From Kingdonia uniflora (taxonomy: Eukaryota; Streptophyta; Magnoliopsida; Ranunculales; Circaeasteraceae), in NCBI GenBank assembly GCA_014058105.1, contig JACGCM010000325.1:682001-746000 (forward strand): a stretch of DNA of 64,000 bases, in the 5' to 3' direction. Shown piece by piece: positions 1 through 11,590 of this stretch. Positions within the stretch are counted from its first letter, which is position 1. Each line of letters starts with the position of its first letter. The translations under genes and the position numbers were made by a program. The notes beneath the pieces are model-generated. The model did not search any database and was not told the DNA's origin. It saw only the letters and a list, made by a program, of their open reading frames with translations.

Positions 1-192
1 TCAACAAATTTGAAAGGCACCTTTGCATGCTAGTCTTCTCTATCCTCATTCGCCTCCCTCACCTTATCCAACTCCTTTACAAATTCTCGATTACATTAGA
101 GCGCCTCATCTTCACGCGAAGGAGTTGAATCCAATTTGGCCTGCACAATATAGATACATTATATACAGTTCGATTCAGAACACCCATCAACA

Positions 193-230
<38 letters not shown>

Positions 231-690
231 ACTACTTTTAAACTTAAATGTCGAAGTACAATCTTAAATGGATGCTCCATGACATATATTTCGAGGTCTA
301 AGGTATTTGTTTTCTATATGCTACTTAATCTAAAACGATGAATTTTTCTATGCACTATATTTGTGTTATTTTCCTAAAACTGATAACAAGTTTTTGGTCT
401 GCCTCTACATTTTATGTTGTCTTATTTACTTGGTAGCTTTATGTTAAAATAACATACAAGTGTAAATGCCTGTTCTGATCTAACCTGCAGATCCGCTTGC
501 GAAGGCAGCGAAAATGTGGAGATCTCTTTTTCCCTAGCAAGCTCGGTTTCTAGATCTTTTATTCTGAGACTCATTTATCTAAGTGCCTACAGGAGAGTTA
601 CAAAAAAAAAGGGGCTCAGCCTACAAAAGTCTATTCAATACACACAATCCAACAATTTACAGGACACTTCAAAAATACTCATACAAAGTC
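1..690. other. 3' untranslated region of Tat element 1, no gene
   Basis: I see no supported gene here. By comparison with the related elements at 27-52 kb, this stretch lies between the (off-window) pol region and the antisense gene that ends near 697. In those elements this interval is untranslated and holds tandem repeats. Only a TA microsatellite is obvious here. The left edge of the element is outside the window, so this placement is inferred from order rather than seen. Confidence 0.4.
196..227. repeat. (TA)n microsatellite
   Basis: An uninterrupted run of about sixteen AT/TA units. Short open frames across it on both strands, coding Tyr-Ile repeats, are artefacts of the repeat. Confidence 0.95.
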
Positions 691-696
691 ATTTCT

Positions 697-2532
697 CTAC
701 CCTACCTTCTCATTCTTACCCTTTGGGAGTTCAGTGTCATCCCCTTGATTGTCTAGTAGCGTCTGTCGGGAGAAATCGTCCAACCCATCAACAATTCCCA
801 CCGCAACCTCTTCCACTTCTTCATCATCTCCCTCCTCAACATAGGTGTCTGGCTTAAGGGCATCCACCTTATCCTCAGAATATCTCTTCAACATCAGGTG
901 GTGCCCGAGCCTTTTGCACTCCACCACCACCTCCTTCAGATTTGCTCTTTCCTTCACTTATAGATGGTCAATCACCACTGCGTGGGAAGCCTTTAGGGCC
1001 TCCTGCTTCTTTACTTCCTTGAGAGCATCAGCCTTCGCTCGAGCTACCTTCTTTTCAAGCTCAATATTCACCTTCTTTAGTTCAGATTTATCCTCTTCAA
1101 CTCTGAGCCAAATCCCCCTCACCAAATAAGCAATCTGCGAAACATAAATGGACCTCAGCGTGAGCTCGAAATGCAATAAATAAATATTTCACATAATCAA
1201 AAATAAAGTCATACCATCTTGCTCATGTCCTCCTCCCCGTGAAGAGCCACTAGCCTGGCCCTTTCCTCCACTTCTTAAAGATCGTCCTCAGCAACAAATC
1301 GCTCTTCATCGACCCCCTGACTTTCTCTAAGGTTAAGTCCTCCTTTTTTCTTTTCCGTTGACCTCACCACTTCCAGTGGTACCAGAGGCCGACAGACACT
1401 TCAGCATCTGATTTTTTGGAAACGCTCGAGCTAATTTGCTCGACGTAATAAACTCCGGTTGAACTAAACTGTCTATTCTAGGGGTCTTGGGAAAGTTCGT
1501 TTGCCCTTCCCCGCCAGTTCCTTTCTTCTTTCTATCATCAGTACCCGCTATCAGCCTGGTCAATTGAGATTTCTAAACTTTTTTCGACTTACTCCTAACC
1601 CTTTTCTTTATGCTAAAGCCAAGTCCTTCCAACATAAATTCGAGCTCAACCTCCTCCTTAGCAACTTCGTCCAACGACGAATCTTTCCACTCCACCTGGG
1701 ACTTCGGGCCTGCCATGCCCATCATTTTTATTACCAGCAAAAGATCACCAGTTCAAACAAATCAAAATTATACTTTATGCATTGTTATACTTACTTTGTT
1801 TTACAGTTCATCATCTCTCTTATGGTAATTACATTTCATCCATATTACGTTGTCATTCCAGGCTCGACCTGCTGAATTCTGATCGAAGAAGCGAGACCGA
1901 GTTGTGCTCGCACATAAATATACCCCACCACTGGCATGATAATTCTTCACCCCATAAAACTGCAATACATCATCAGGGGATATCCTCCTCACTTTCCCCT
2001 CATTCTCCCATTTTTTATTCAGATGGTCGCAAACACTTATTACCTCTCACATGTTCCCGTTTAATTGAATAGGACATGCCTCAATCTTATTCATAATCCC
2101 CTTCACCAAATTGGTAAGGGGAAGACTCAACCTGTACTCTAATTGAGATAGGTAACACAAAAAGCCCTCTGAAAGGTCACTCCGAACACTCCCATCAAAA
2201 TATTCCAATGAGATCGATTCATCTATACTCTTATCTCGTTTCTCCTCCTCCAAGTAGGCCAACAAATAAAAATACTCCTCCCCCGTCGCTACAGTACACA
2301 CCCTAAATAGTCGACCGGTATATTCTATGCAGTTACCCCATGTCCCTCCTACAGCAGCCTTGGCTTTACAAAATTCTTTAAATGCATTTGAACTGGTAGG
2401 ATAGGTCACTAATTATCCTGGAAAACCTAAAAATTGTTCCAATCCTACTTTAGCCTCATTATCAGACATTACAATTTCAGACTCTACCGTCTAACCAGAG
2501 TTTGACACCTAGTTAACAAGTGAACTATCCAT
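697..2532 (-). pseudogene. Tat large antisense gene (gypsy-type transposon domain plus coiled coil)
   Basis: I choose the start at 2532 because the related gene at 30304 begins at the matching place. The N-terminal part (2532-1801) contains FKEFCKAKAAVGGTWG, then ISLEYFDGSVRSDL, LTNLVKGIMNKIEA and RISPDDVLQFYG. It resembles the 'putative gypsy type transposon' domain (Pfam Transposase_28), recalled from memory and not searched. A likely GT-AG intron separates this from the part beginning GPKSQVEWKDSSLDEV near 1714. The C-terminal part (1176-697) is Lys/Glu/Ala-rich coiled coil ending in an acidic tail with YVEEGDDEEVEEVAVG. A second intron, about 1215-1134, lies where the copy at 31640-31709 also has one. 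Stops and frameshifts break the frame. The gene is antisense to its retrotransposon; its function is unknown. Confidence 0.75.
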
Positions 2533-2710
2533 CTTAACTAAAATTCGACAGGCAAATTTTTGATCCTACACAAATACTTTCCACGTTCGACCAACATACA
2601 GGTCCAGGTATCTATTATTATCTCATACACATCAATCATTCACATGCAACATATCTTTCATATATTCTATATATATGTCAAAATTCATAGATTGCTTATA
2701 ACAAATTACT

Positions 2711-2778
2711 ATTTGCAAAAGAATAATAATAATAATAATAAATAAATAAAAACAAAAAAATAAAAAATAAAAAAACAT
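2711..2778. repeat. A/T-rich (AAT)n and A-run simple repeat
   Basis: About seven AAT units are followed by AAAT and A-run sequence. It lies in the leader region upstream of the minus-strand antisense gene. Confidence 0.85.
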
Positions 2779-3015
2779 ACAGCGCACGTTTCTACTAACC
2801 TTCAGTGTAAAAATGAGAATCTGCAGCAGCGCCAAGTCCTTCCCTCACAATACTACTGTATAGCCACCTACGTGATTCAGTACCCATAACTTTTTTCGGC
2901 TGTTAATCACTCTCGGATAAATCCTTACCAAATCCTTCCAATTTTTTTGCGCTACTCTCTCTGTGCTCTCCAAGTTTTCAGAAGTTGAAAAACATTTGAA
3001 TGATGAGGTTGAAGT

Positions 3016-3080
3016 ACTATTTATTCTTTCTTTCTCTAACGGCAGGCAGTTATTGTACCTCACACGGCCCATCCTTAGTT
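3016..3080 (-). promoter_or_regulatory. Conserved upstream block with TATA-like box of the large antisense gene
   Basis: On the minus strand, a GAGAAAGAAAG tract runs straight into AATAAATAG (plus 3018-3025). The same arrangement, including the preceding CAATAACTGCC, occurs upstream of the related gene at 29795-29855, where the box is TATAAATA. Conservation of a non-coding block between two decayed copies supports a core promoter. The distance to the ATG at 2532 is about 490 bases, leaving room for a leader, possibly with an intron. Promoter activity is inferred. Confidence 0.5.
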
Positions 3081-3487
3081 TTGGAACTGAGGTGTCCTTT
3101 CCACTATCCATGTCAGACGCCTTGTACCATCTCAATAAAACCATTTTTCCATCATTACCCCTTCCCTCATATTTTAATCTATTTTTCTCTCCTTTTTCCA
3201 TATCTTTCTTTCACTTTCCCATACTCATGATGACTCACACTCACACGATATCAAATTTTTGCAGCTTTACATTGAAAACAAAACTAGAAGCTCCTACATT
3301 TTTTCTGTTCTTGTTTATTATACTTATAGTACTAGTTACATCATTTTCAAAGCTAACAAAATTTTCAAAGTTATTCAAAATTGTTTATCAAAATAGTCTC
3401 AAACGGCATTTAAAATTATAGAGGATCAATTTGACTTTCATTTTTTCTGTTCAATTCAAAAAACTTATATTTATTTATGATATAACT

Positions 3488-3846
3488 TTACATATAATTA
3501 TACCTTAAGTAGCCTTGATGACCTGGGTGACTACATCCGATCAGATATCCTCCAGCGACCATCACATCTTCAGACTCGATCTCCTCCACAGCAAACAATC
3601 TCACTCTTCCTTTTGAGCTGATAGGTCCACCGTTATTTCTCAGAACATCTTTTCATAAAAGCGACGTTCATATTCCCGCTCAATCCCAATCATATCCAAA
3701 CCCTTAACATTCACCTCCCTTACTAGCAATTCAGCATCATAATCCAACAACCCAAAAATATGTTCACAACCTTCAGCTATCTTAATAACCAATCACCTCT
3801 CAGCGGCACAATGGATTATCTCAGAACGAGTCTACCTTATCATCAT
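3488..3846 (-). pseudogene. Tat small antisense gene b, element 1 copy
   Basis: The minus-strand frame runs from ATG at 3846 to TAA at 3488, with in-frame stops and at least one frameshift. Segments such as VIKIAEGCEHIFGLL, then EREYERRFYEKMF and VEEIESEDVMVAGGYL, line up along their length with the copy at 29050-29403 (AIKVTEV, ERIFERLAYEANL, EEIVEEDERIAGNKL). Both end in a similar PGHxG...Y tail. I recognise no domain. A TATAAAAA motif lies on the minus strand at 3885-3895, about 40 bases before the ATG, as in the other copy. Confidence 0.6.
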
Positions 3847-3884
3847 TTTCTTCCACCTATCTCTTCCTCCTCAACAACCCCTTC

Positions 3885-3895
3885 ATTTTTATACC
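3885..3895 (-). promoter_or_regulatory. TATA-like box before small antisense gene b
   Basis: GGTATAAAAATG on the minus strand. Its spacing to the start codon (about 40 bases) is close to that of TATAAATT at 29010-29017 in the related copy. Function is inferred. Confidence 0.4.
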
Positions 3896-4852
3896 CTATC
3901 TAGCTATAAAATTCCACACAACTCAGAATTTTCTCCTATTTTCTCGTAATAGAACCCATAGATTCTAGGTAGAAGTTATATCTGAACCTATCTTTTTCTA
4001 TCAAACTAAATCATTTTGTCATATTTAATATCGACCTGATTCCGTCCAACAAATAACCTGCCGATTATCGCCCTACCATTCAGACATATATCTTGTACTC
4101 TTTCCTGCTATTTTATCCAACCCAAGTCGACATTCATGCATCCATACATGACAACATATTTTTAACATTTGATTATGATAACAATAATTTTTATTTCATC
4201 TTATCAGTTCTTGGAAAAGCTCATCATATTATTCTTAGTCTTGATTCCAGTGAGGCTTCTATTATAATCAGTGGCACAATGTTTGGGCACAATAGTATTC
4301 ATTGGAATCAAAATATAAATACCTTTTATTTTATAGTATAACAGATATTCCAGTCACTCAGAACATTGATTACTTCAAGACATATTAAGTCTTACAATCG
4401 TAAAAATCAGGTACTTACAGATAACAATTTTTCGAAGGTGATTTCACAGATAACCAAATCTTTAGGCACCCTATGAATCAGGTTCTCAGTTCGTCCGGCT
4501 TCAGTGATTTTTTACCCTGTACAAAGGAAAATTAAGAAATAAAACACAGAGCTTCCCTACATAAGTTTGGTGCCGAAAGTCTGTCGGAACTTCAATAGAA
4601 ACTATGCAAAGAAGTAGACTCAGTGCTGGCAACCAACTCTAGACTAAAGGTCTCTTAGGCCAAAAAGTGATGGAAATGTAAAAGTGTCGGACTCCCCCAT
4701 TCATCTTACTACCCTCCACTATCCATTACATGCACCCTCTAGTTATAAACGCACCCGCCTGTCAGAGATATAGAGTGACGAGGCAGTCCTCGACCTTAAA
4801 ATTAGGGATTACAGAATCAATATAATGTCCTGCAGTTAGCTATCCCTGGCAC

Positions 4853-5050
4853 TTATCTCCCCCACCTTGTCCTGCGCGGTAGAGTATAGAGACAGGCCAA
4901 CGTTCCGTGCCTGTCAAGAGCATAAGTTGAAACCCTCCACTTATATAAACATTCCTGCCTCTCAACTTCAGCAGCTTCGTCTTTCGACATACCTTGATAA
5001 GTTGGAGGAACAGGAACAAGTAATGCAACACTCCAAGATTTGATCGCCAA
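4853..5050 (-). pseudogene. Tat small antisense gene a, element 1 copy
   Basis: The frame contains LVPVPPTYQGMSKDEAAEVE and LACLYTLP. These match the intact 80-residue gene at 28062-28304 (PIPVSPTYHEMTEEEVAEY and VCLPLF). The true start may be the ATG at 5050 or an overlapping frame from 5115. The C-terminal acidic part of the intact copy is lost or out of frame here. It is the antisense gene closest to the 3' LTR, as in the other elements. Product function is unknown. Confidence 0.6.
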
Positions 5051-5194
5051 AGTATTTCAGCTTTAACACCTCGGGCATTGTCAGAAGTAATTCTCTCTTC
5101 AAGAACCATCCTCAATCTTCACCTCATTTGAAATTTAGAGAATTTGACAAATTAGCAAGTAGTACTCTAGCTTCTTCAACCACTCGCACGGTAC

Positions 5195-5204
5195 TATATA
5201 TAAA
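5195..5204 (-). promoter_or_regulatory. TATA box of small antisense gene a
   Basis: Minus-strand TTTATATATAG lies about 80-150 bases before the candidate starts at 5115 and 5050. Related elements have TATAAATA 87 bases (37820) and TATAAAT about 175 bases (27886) before their first antisense ATG. Confidence 0.45.
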
Positions 5205-5446
5205 CCCTGACATTATTATGTCAGTACGTTTTTTTTCAAACTCAATTTATTGAGGGTGCAACTCTTCAAATCACAACCGCCACATACATCAACCATCTAA
5301 TCTTTTTATATAGCACGTCATTTCCCCAAACCTCACACCACTTCCATACTTGGCCAAAACCATCATATTCTATTTTCAATATCCAGAACTTCAACCCTAA
5401 TACCATTACCACAGATCCTGCTTCAACCAAAGTACTCGTGACTTCG

Positions 5447-5461
5447 ATTGCGAGGGGTGAT
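5447..5461 (+). promoter_or_regulatory. Polypurine tract of Tat element 1
   Basis: GCGAGGGGTGAT directly precedes the LTR. It aligns with GAGGGGGCGAT in front of the 3' LTRs of the outer and inner Tat elements. A polypurine tract primes plus-strand DNA synthesis in LTR retrotransposons. Confidence 0.6.
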
Positions 5462-6076
5462 TTAGAACCTATCGCCTCAATCTCACCTAAAATTTAGGGC
5501 TATCAATAGTTTACAAATTTCCTCTACCTCAAAATCATGAGTTTTCAAGCATGAATTCTCTAGTTCATACTTTTTGGCCTGACTCCACGAACTGTGATGA
5601 CCGGGGTATAACTTTAAACCCCAACAAACCTTAACTATTCAAAGATAACCTGTTCTCACAAACTCGTCAGTTACTCAGTCAAACATCACTACCCATTGTG
5701 GAAAACGGCTCGCACACGATGAAAACTGCGGATAAGGCCTATATAAAAGAAGTCCAAAAGAGACAAGGACCAAAAAAATATACAAGAGATCAACCAAGAA
5801 ACTACTTGTTCATATTCTCAAAAATATTTAAACTTCCTTGTTACAAGGTTCAAACATTTTTACATACTAGAGATACTTGTATAAGATATTCCGCTCAAGC
5901 AATAAAGATCTTTTACAAAAATCCTTCACTCGAGGTGTGATTTTTTACCTATTCAGAGATTTCCACCCAAAATTATCCTGTGCCATTTTTTATTCTTTCC
6001 ATTAGAATATTATGGCAGGTCATTGGTATGATAGGGAATTCTAACGCCATTTCAACTTATGAATTTGGCCATTACA
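5462..6076 (+). repeat. 3' LTR of Tat element 1
   Basis: This LTR of about 615 bases ends in GAATTTGGCCATTACA, the reverse complement of the outer element's LTR start (TGTAATGGCCTAATTT). Shared blocks run through it: a TATA box in GGCCTATATAAAAGAAG (about 5740-5747, outer copy TCTATAAAAAGG), then TTTACCTATTCAGAGATTTCCAC matched by the outer copy, and AATTAT...ATTCTTT. The 5' edge is eroded: TTAGAACCT replaces the expected TGTAAGGACCT. The 5' partner LTR lies outside the window, so no target duplication can be tested. Confidence 0.75.
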
Positions 6077-8690
6077 GCAGGCTAAAGAATATGCAATTTA
6101 CTTACAGATCTTTCTGGCTATTGAATGTGTGTCCTGATGGTACCCGTTTTGTTTCATGATATCTATATGTCGCTTTATAGTTAGTGTCCCAGAATAAAAA
6201 CCTTCCTTAGTTTTAAAAAAATATTTTGAGTTCATTCAGATAGAAATAAAAGAGAAAGGCCAACGCGGATGGTACTGATGAGGATGATGTATCTAAACTA
6301 ATGTGGTGCAAGGTAATTGAAGTTATCTTTAATTGCAAATGAGAATACTGCATTGCTTCTTACATATCGAAAATCAATTGAGACGGGTCAGACTCCAGTT
6401 TCTCAGTGTTGTTTCTTGTAGGAATTTTGATCTATTACAAAAGTCGATAAAAGGTATCTACTTCCTCAAAGAGTCCAGATCCTCGTCGGGGCTTCCCGGT
6501 GGTGGGGAATGGCCTCTCACTACTCCTTTCTAAATAAATGTGGGCCACATGTCTAATTTATCAAACCCACTAACGTCTCCACAACTCTTCTATCTCCGTC
6601 AAGCTAACTAAATATTAATTTATAAAATAAAATATCTCAAATTTAAAAGAAAAAAAGTCAAACCAAATATCATAAGCATTAAGCCCAAATTTCTTAAGGG
6701 CAGCTGTTGTGGGGTGGGTCTATTCTCTTTCGCAATCCAACCCATATTCGGAAGGCACATTTTGGTTTTCATGCTTCACAACCTTAAACCTCCTCAACAT
6801 AGCGTCCAGTAATCATAAGCTAAACTACACAGTTAATGTTTGCGGCTTTATTAGGCCTTAAAAATACAATATACTAAACAAAAACGCTTGATTTCATGAT
6901 ACAAATTTTTTTAAAATTTAGACACTTCAAAAGAAGAAAGAAACACCGTCAATGTCTTGTAAATTAAAATCATTCGGATACATTAGTTTGGTTTCCTCAT
7001 TCTTCATGGAAAAAAAAAAAAAAAAAAAAAAAAGGAACAACAAAAAAAAAAAAGACCCAGGCAGTTTTGGCAATGTAAGGCATCCGTCATTCCATGCCCA
7101 AATCATGATCGCGGAATTCACATCTTCTTTGTGCGGGATGATAATGGAGGGGCATTGTACGGTTTGTCATAAGCATATAATCTATTATAGATTGATGTTA
7201 GAAGAACATATTAATTAAAATTTCAAATACAGTGATTAAAGTCATTACCGAAACGGAACTCGTGCACAATCAGTTGGTTTTGCGCCCTGATTTGTAAAGT
7301 AGTTGTGATTACACCACCGTTTCAGTTAAGAGACCTAAGCATTATAGATATAATGATAAGTTATTTTACACGCATTTATCACATCACGGGCTATATAAAA
7401 ATGTAAAGTTTTTAACACAGTTTTTCTAAAACTAAAAACATGTAAACATTTACCATTGTGGGTGGTCAGTGTAGCAATTTATTTAATCTCATATGCAAAG
7501 TACTAGAAATTCTTCAAATTCCATGTCTCTCCAAATTCGCTAAGGCTTGAGTTCTGATATCCTTTGATTCATCAAAATTAGTAATTTCCTTCAATAATAT
7601 TAAAACTATTATGTTTTGTGTAAAATAAAATCTTGACGCATTGTAACGGAGTTTGAGATATAAGGCCTACTGGTTGTACAACTTTTGAGAAGGATAATAT
7701 GTTAGGGGTATGCAAGTAAGATTTAAAACGTCATTTGCTTCATGCAATACTTGAATACCGTCCTTCTCTGAGCAAGTACCTAATTGGCATAGTGTCGACA
7801 GTTTGTTTAAAACTAAGAAAAATCAAAAGACATGAACAGTAACAATAAGAACTGTGATAAAATATTTTGCCTGATATAACAAGAAACTTAGCAAACCTTC
7901 ATTTGGTGAGGACTTGTAGAGGCCTCCTCGGGCATTATCGTTTACTCAAATGGACATTCTTCTCCAGCAAGTAGCCTCAGTTAGTCATAGGGGCAACATG
8001 GTCTAAATCTCAAAAAATTCATAAGACATCAACTCTAAGAATAAGAATTGTTAGTACACTCCTTAGGGCAAGATATAAATATAGATTGCATCTAACCTTC
8101 GTTTTGTTGTGGGACTTGTAAATGTCCTTCTCACATTGTTATTGCTCGAATCAGTATGTGTATTCTTAGATTTTTTCCTTTTTTGATTAATTCTAATCCT
8201 TCTCAATCTTGTTCCTGGAGGATGTTCCTCTTTCAACAGACCTTGTGCAACCTTTGTATTTCTTTACCTATACTTTAGCACTTTGAAAGTATTTAAGTTG
8301 TTGATTTTGAAATTTCTACATAATCTTTATGAGGGTAACCCCGTTGCAATTCAACTTCTTCGAGTCCATTCTTCAATACTCAGCAAAGACCCTATCATAT
8401 ACCTCATTCGTTATTGCTCCCTTTGGCCGTAATCTTGATGGCTTGTTCACAAAGCCCTTATCACGTAAAAGACAAACTTAGTCTTACAATTTGCTAAAAT
8501 TGTTTATTCCAACCTCAGCCCTTTAAGCAATTCCATGCTCTTAACATCTTTTGTACTAACCCTTATTTTTTTATTTTAATTATACTCTTTATATTCGCAA
8601 ATCTACTATCCTATTCTTTAACGTTGCCGCAATTCCTGTTGGCATCATACTTCTGGCATATTCTCCAATCCTATAATGTCAACTAATAAC
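6077..8690. other. Unassigned AT-rich DNA
   Basis: No gene, RNA or element could be supported in this 2.6-kb flank of the Tat LTR. Open frames are short and resemble nothing I know. An oligo-A run at about 7009-7032, broken by a G, causes two spurious Lys- and Phe-rich frames. This may be host intergenic DNA or very old repeat. Confidence 0.5.
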
Positions 8691-9660
8691 GTGTTCTATA
8701 TGCCAGTTTGGTATGGATTTCTTCTTGGTAGAGTTTTTGTTGGTTTGATGATTTTGGTATTTGCGTTTAGCTTGAGTGTGTAGTGTACGTTCGGAGGGCG
8801 GTTTCTGTAGTCCTTAAGAGGTTTTCCATTTCTCCCTCCTCGCGCGTGGGTTATAGTATTTTCTATTCGCGATGTTTTTGGCATTTCCAATTTTCATTCT
8901 GGGGTGTAGAAATAGGGATTAGCTACCGCCTGATATTCGTCATGCTATCAACCGCGTCGGATACTCTTTTCTGTCCATGCATTCCTTCCGATTATCGTTT
9001 CTAGTCCTTAGATTCCTTTTATGGTTGTAAGAGTTCTGGTGGCCGTTCCTTGCGTTGGAGGTGTGGTTAGACGCTTGGGAACTCCTTTGTGGTGGTTTCC
9101 GCGAGTTGTTTCAGTCTTCTGAGGTCGTGGAGTTGTATGTGTGGTGGTTGTCATGGAGGACCTCGATTAGCAAGACGTTCCCAGATTGTTGTTCGAACTA
9201 CGGGTTCCTGTCGTTCGAGAAAATCTTTGTATTTTCTGATGCTTTTTCTTTGTCTTTTTTGGACTGGTTTTGGGCCATTGGCAACATTTTTTTTTCAAGA
9301 ACGCTATTGAATTGTCGTTCGAACGAGTTGACCATCCTCCTGGAATTTGGGCTCATTACCTTTGGTTCTTCGCACGAACTTGGCATTTTGTTTGGTCAGA
9401 CTACTTCAGTCTTTCTTTCCTCATTTCTTTTTGTTGGGCTTCCTGCTGAGGCGTCTGCTTAGGCGATTTGAGAGAGAGAGAGAGAGTTTAGAGAGAGTTC
9501 TTCACCCACACCCTATCATCCCCTCACCTCAATACTCTGCGGCCCAACTCTTGTCCCCCGCGCTCTCGCGCTCGCATATCCTTGCCGAGGCTTCTGGCCC
9601 TGATCATCTACTATTCTCCGTAATGTGAGTTTGTTTCCCTTTTCGTCAATCTTTTTTTGG
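8691..9660 (+). other. GC-richer block with (GA)n, leader-like
   Basis: Base composition changes here to G/T-rich and then C-rich. A (GA)n tract at 9470-9498 is followed by a C-rich stretch with GCGCTCTCGCGCTCGC and then TAATGTGAGTTTG, which looks like a splice donor. This resembles a plant promoter plus 5' leader exon and first intron, or part of a long LTR. A 135-codon frame at 9055-9462 shows no recognisable family and is not called as a gene. No downstream coding exon was found. Confidence 0.3.
9470..9498. repeat. (GA)n microsatellite
   Basis: GAGAGA run, interrupted once by TTTA. Such tracts are common in plant 5' leaders; a role here is not shown. Confidence 0.85.
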
Positions 9661-10002
9661 GGCTTGATTGGCGTAGGTTGAGTGTCTAGGTTTGTGATAA
9701 AAGTTTAGGGTGTTGGGTTTTATTATCGTTTCGCTTAAATTGATTGGGGGTTTTTTTTCTCCTGTGCTTTTTGGCTTGTCAGGTTGTTCCGGCTTGTCCT
9801 GTCGCGCGAACTTTTGGTGGGGGGAGTTCCGGGTTGATTTTCCTCCGCAGGACTCGGGTTTATTATCAGGCAGTTCAATTCCAACTTTACTAAGTTTCTT
9901 TTACTAGTTCTGAGAATTGTTTAAGAGAGTATATTGAACTTAGAGATGGGTGTGTTAACTAATAGTTTAACTTGAGAGATTATTCTGTTGTAGTTGTTAC
10001 CT

Positions 10003-10150
10003 GTGTTAGGTTGTTAGTTGCTAACCTGTGGTTGTTTTGAAAATAGTTGTTACACCTGTGGATGGTTTGTAGTTGTTAACCTGTGGTTGGGTATATTGTG
10101 GCTTGTAACCTGTGGTTTGTTATTGTGGTTAACCTGTGGTTGGGTTGTAC
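10003..10150. repeat. Degenerate minisatellite with AACCTGTGGTTG core
   Basis: At least five imperfect copies of a unit built on (T)AACCTGTGGTTG(G), with spacers of variable length. Open frames on both strands across it (Asn/His/Pro/Gln-rich on minus) are products of the repeat. Confidence 0.7.
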
Positions 10151-11590
10151 ATTTAATTCTAGAGTTTTTTTGGTTTGGTATAGCCTGAGATTGTTGGTGG
10201 TGGTTGGCTCCGTTCCCTTGGGTGCCCAGGAAGGCCCCCTCCATCTCCTAAGAGATTGTTGGGGGTTAGACGTAGCGACGGTTTTGGTTGTGGCTATTTT
10301 GCTATGCAGAGTCGTACAACAAGTCCCTACAGCCTGTTTGTTTTGCAAGGTTAACGGCAACTGTGTCGTTCTTGTGCATCCCGTTAGCACATTATACTTT
10401 GGCATTTTTCTTACTTCTTGAGATTGGATACACAAACACTAACTCCGGCTTCGTTACCTCCTACGGGATCGCAAGGAATCCGCTTGATCGGGTTAAAATC
10501 ACAGTGAGTTGGGAACGACGACTATCATACCTAGCACAACCACCGAGGAGTGTGGATTTGGTATTAGATAGAGTCCTGACTGATCCCAAACTTATACCCT
10601 CGTGAGGTTGAATTCCTATGAAATGCTTCGGACATTATACTCCAATTGGTTGATCCCCCCTTCCATTTTGAATCGAGTGTGCGACCATCCTATCCTTGGT
10701 CGAGCTTAAACAACTCGTACCATTGTATGCCCTTTAGGAACCGAATCTCTTTAAAGATAACTTTAGACGTTAGGGGGGCAAAATTAATCAGTGTACATTA
10801 GGGGATCTTTTGGGAATATCCCCGCGCATCAGAGCATACCATTGTATCTATGATAAGTATAAGGATAATCCTAGTCATCACTTCACGCATAAGGCAGTTG
10901 GAGCATCAATCATCATCTCCCTCCTCTTATATTCTTAACTCTATTCCTCTTTCGGAATCTACAAAACCGGGCACTCTCTCTCTCTCCGCATTAACTCTAT
11001 TCTCCATGTCTCTTATCAACTCAAATCTCTAACTTTCTCTTATTGATTCTTATGTTCATTTGTTGTTTACTGATTATATTTTTAAAAAACTTAAATGAGA
11101 CTGTTTTAGTTAGCTTGTATTTCTTTATCGGCACTCCTTCTCTACTCTATTTTCGTTACCAGTTCTTGGTAAGTTATTTAGTTCTATCGGATTATGAGGC
11201 TCGCTATTTGCCCTCTCTCCAATTTAACATTTTTTAGAGGTTAGTAGCTCGGACTGCCGCGTGGGTTAGCCGGGTCCAGCGACTGATTTGCCGCTGCCGA
11301 TTCCTTCAGTTCTTGATTTTGTAGGTGTTCTCAGCATGTGCAGCTGAGCTCTTATTCAAGATGTTGTATTCTTTCGCCTGATTATTGAATATATATATAG
11401 ATATATACTATATATAGATATATATTATGTATTTGCTTCCGTGTTATATTGTTATATTGTTGCATTGTTATTCTTTACTCTGATGATTACTGCTATATGT
11501 GAAAGCTGGGCTAGAATTTGTCTACGGCTTGGCTATTTGTGGGGTAGAATCTTGTGGATTCCGACCTGCATTACTTAGAGTTAGTAATTG
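10151..11590. other. Unassigned DNA with AT simple repeat
   Basis: No gene supported. Contains an (AT)n/(TATAGA)n tract at 11387-11430 and TTATATTG repeats just after. The motif GGGGCGTGACA near 11617 could be an LTR edge (the reverse complement starts TGTCACG), but I found no partner end. Confidence 0.4.
11387..11430. repeat. (AT)n-rich simple repeat
   Basis: Alternating ATATATAG and TATATATAG units. Confidence 0.85.

Larger units (their letters stand above)
1..6076 (+). mobile_element. Tat-type Ty3/gypsy element 1, 3' part
   Basis: This is the 3' end of a plus-strand LTR retrotransposon whose gag-pol must lie left of the window. It shows three antisense (minus-strand) genes at 697-2532, 3488-3846 and 4853-5050, a purine-rich tract before 5462, and a 3' LTR ending at 6076. 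Every part aligns, in mirror image and in the same order, with the 3' half of the outer element at 27075-51682: the small antisense genes, the large coiled-coil gene, the polypurine tract and the LTR. The two are therefore copies of one family in opposite orientation. All antisense frames here carry stops or frameshifts, so the copy is old. The left limit is unknown. Confidence 0.8.

Noticed and set aside
23..280. Overlapping short frames with Tyr-Ile runs on both strands
   Set aside because: Produced by the TA microsatellite.
4569..4596. TTTGGTGCCGAAAGTCTGTC resembling a primer-binding site after CCCTACA
   Set aside because: It lies inside the antisense-gene region of element 1, whose true 3' LTR is at 5462-6076. 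The likeness appears accidental.
6952..7121. Lys-rich and Phe-rich frames
   Set aside because: Caused by a poly-A run; no other support.
9055..9462. 135-codon Phe/Leu/Ser-rich frame
   Set aside because: No recognisable domain, T-rich composition explains openness, no splice context.
10076..10435. 119-codon minus frame rich in Thr/Asn/Gln
   Set aside because: Half of it is the translated minisatellite; no family resemblance.
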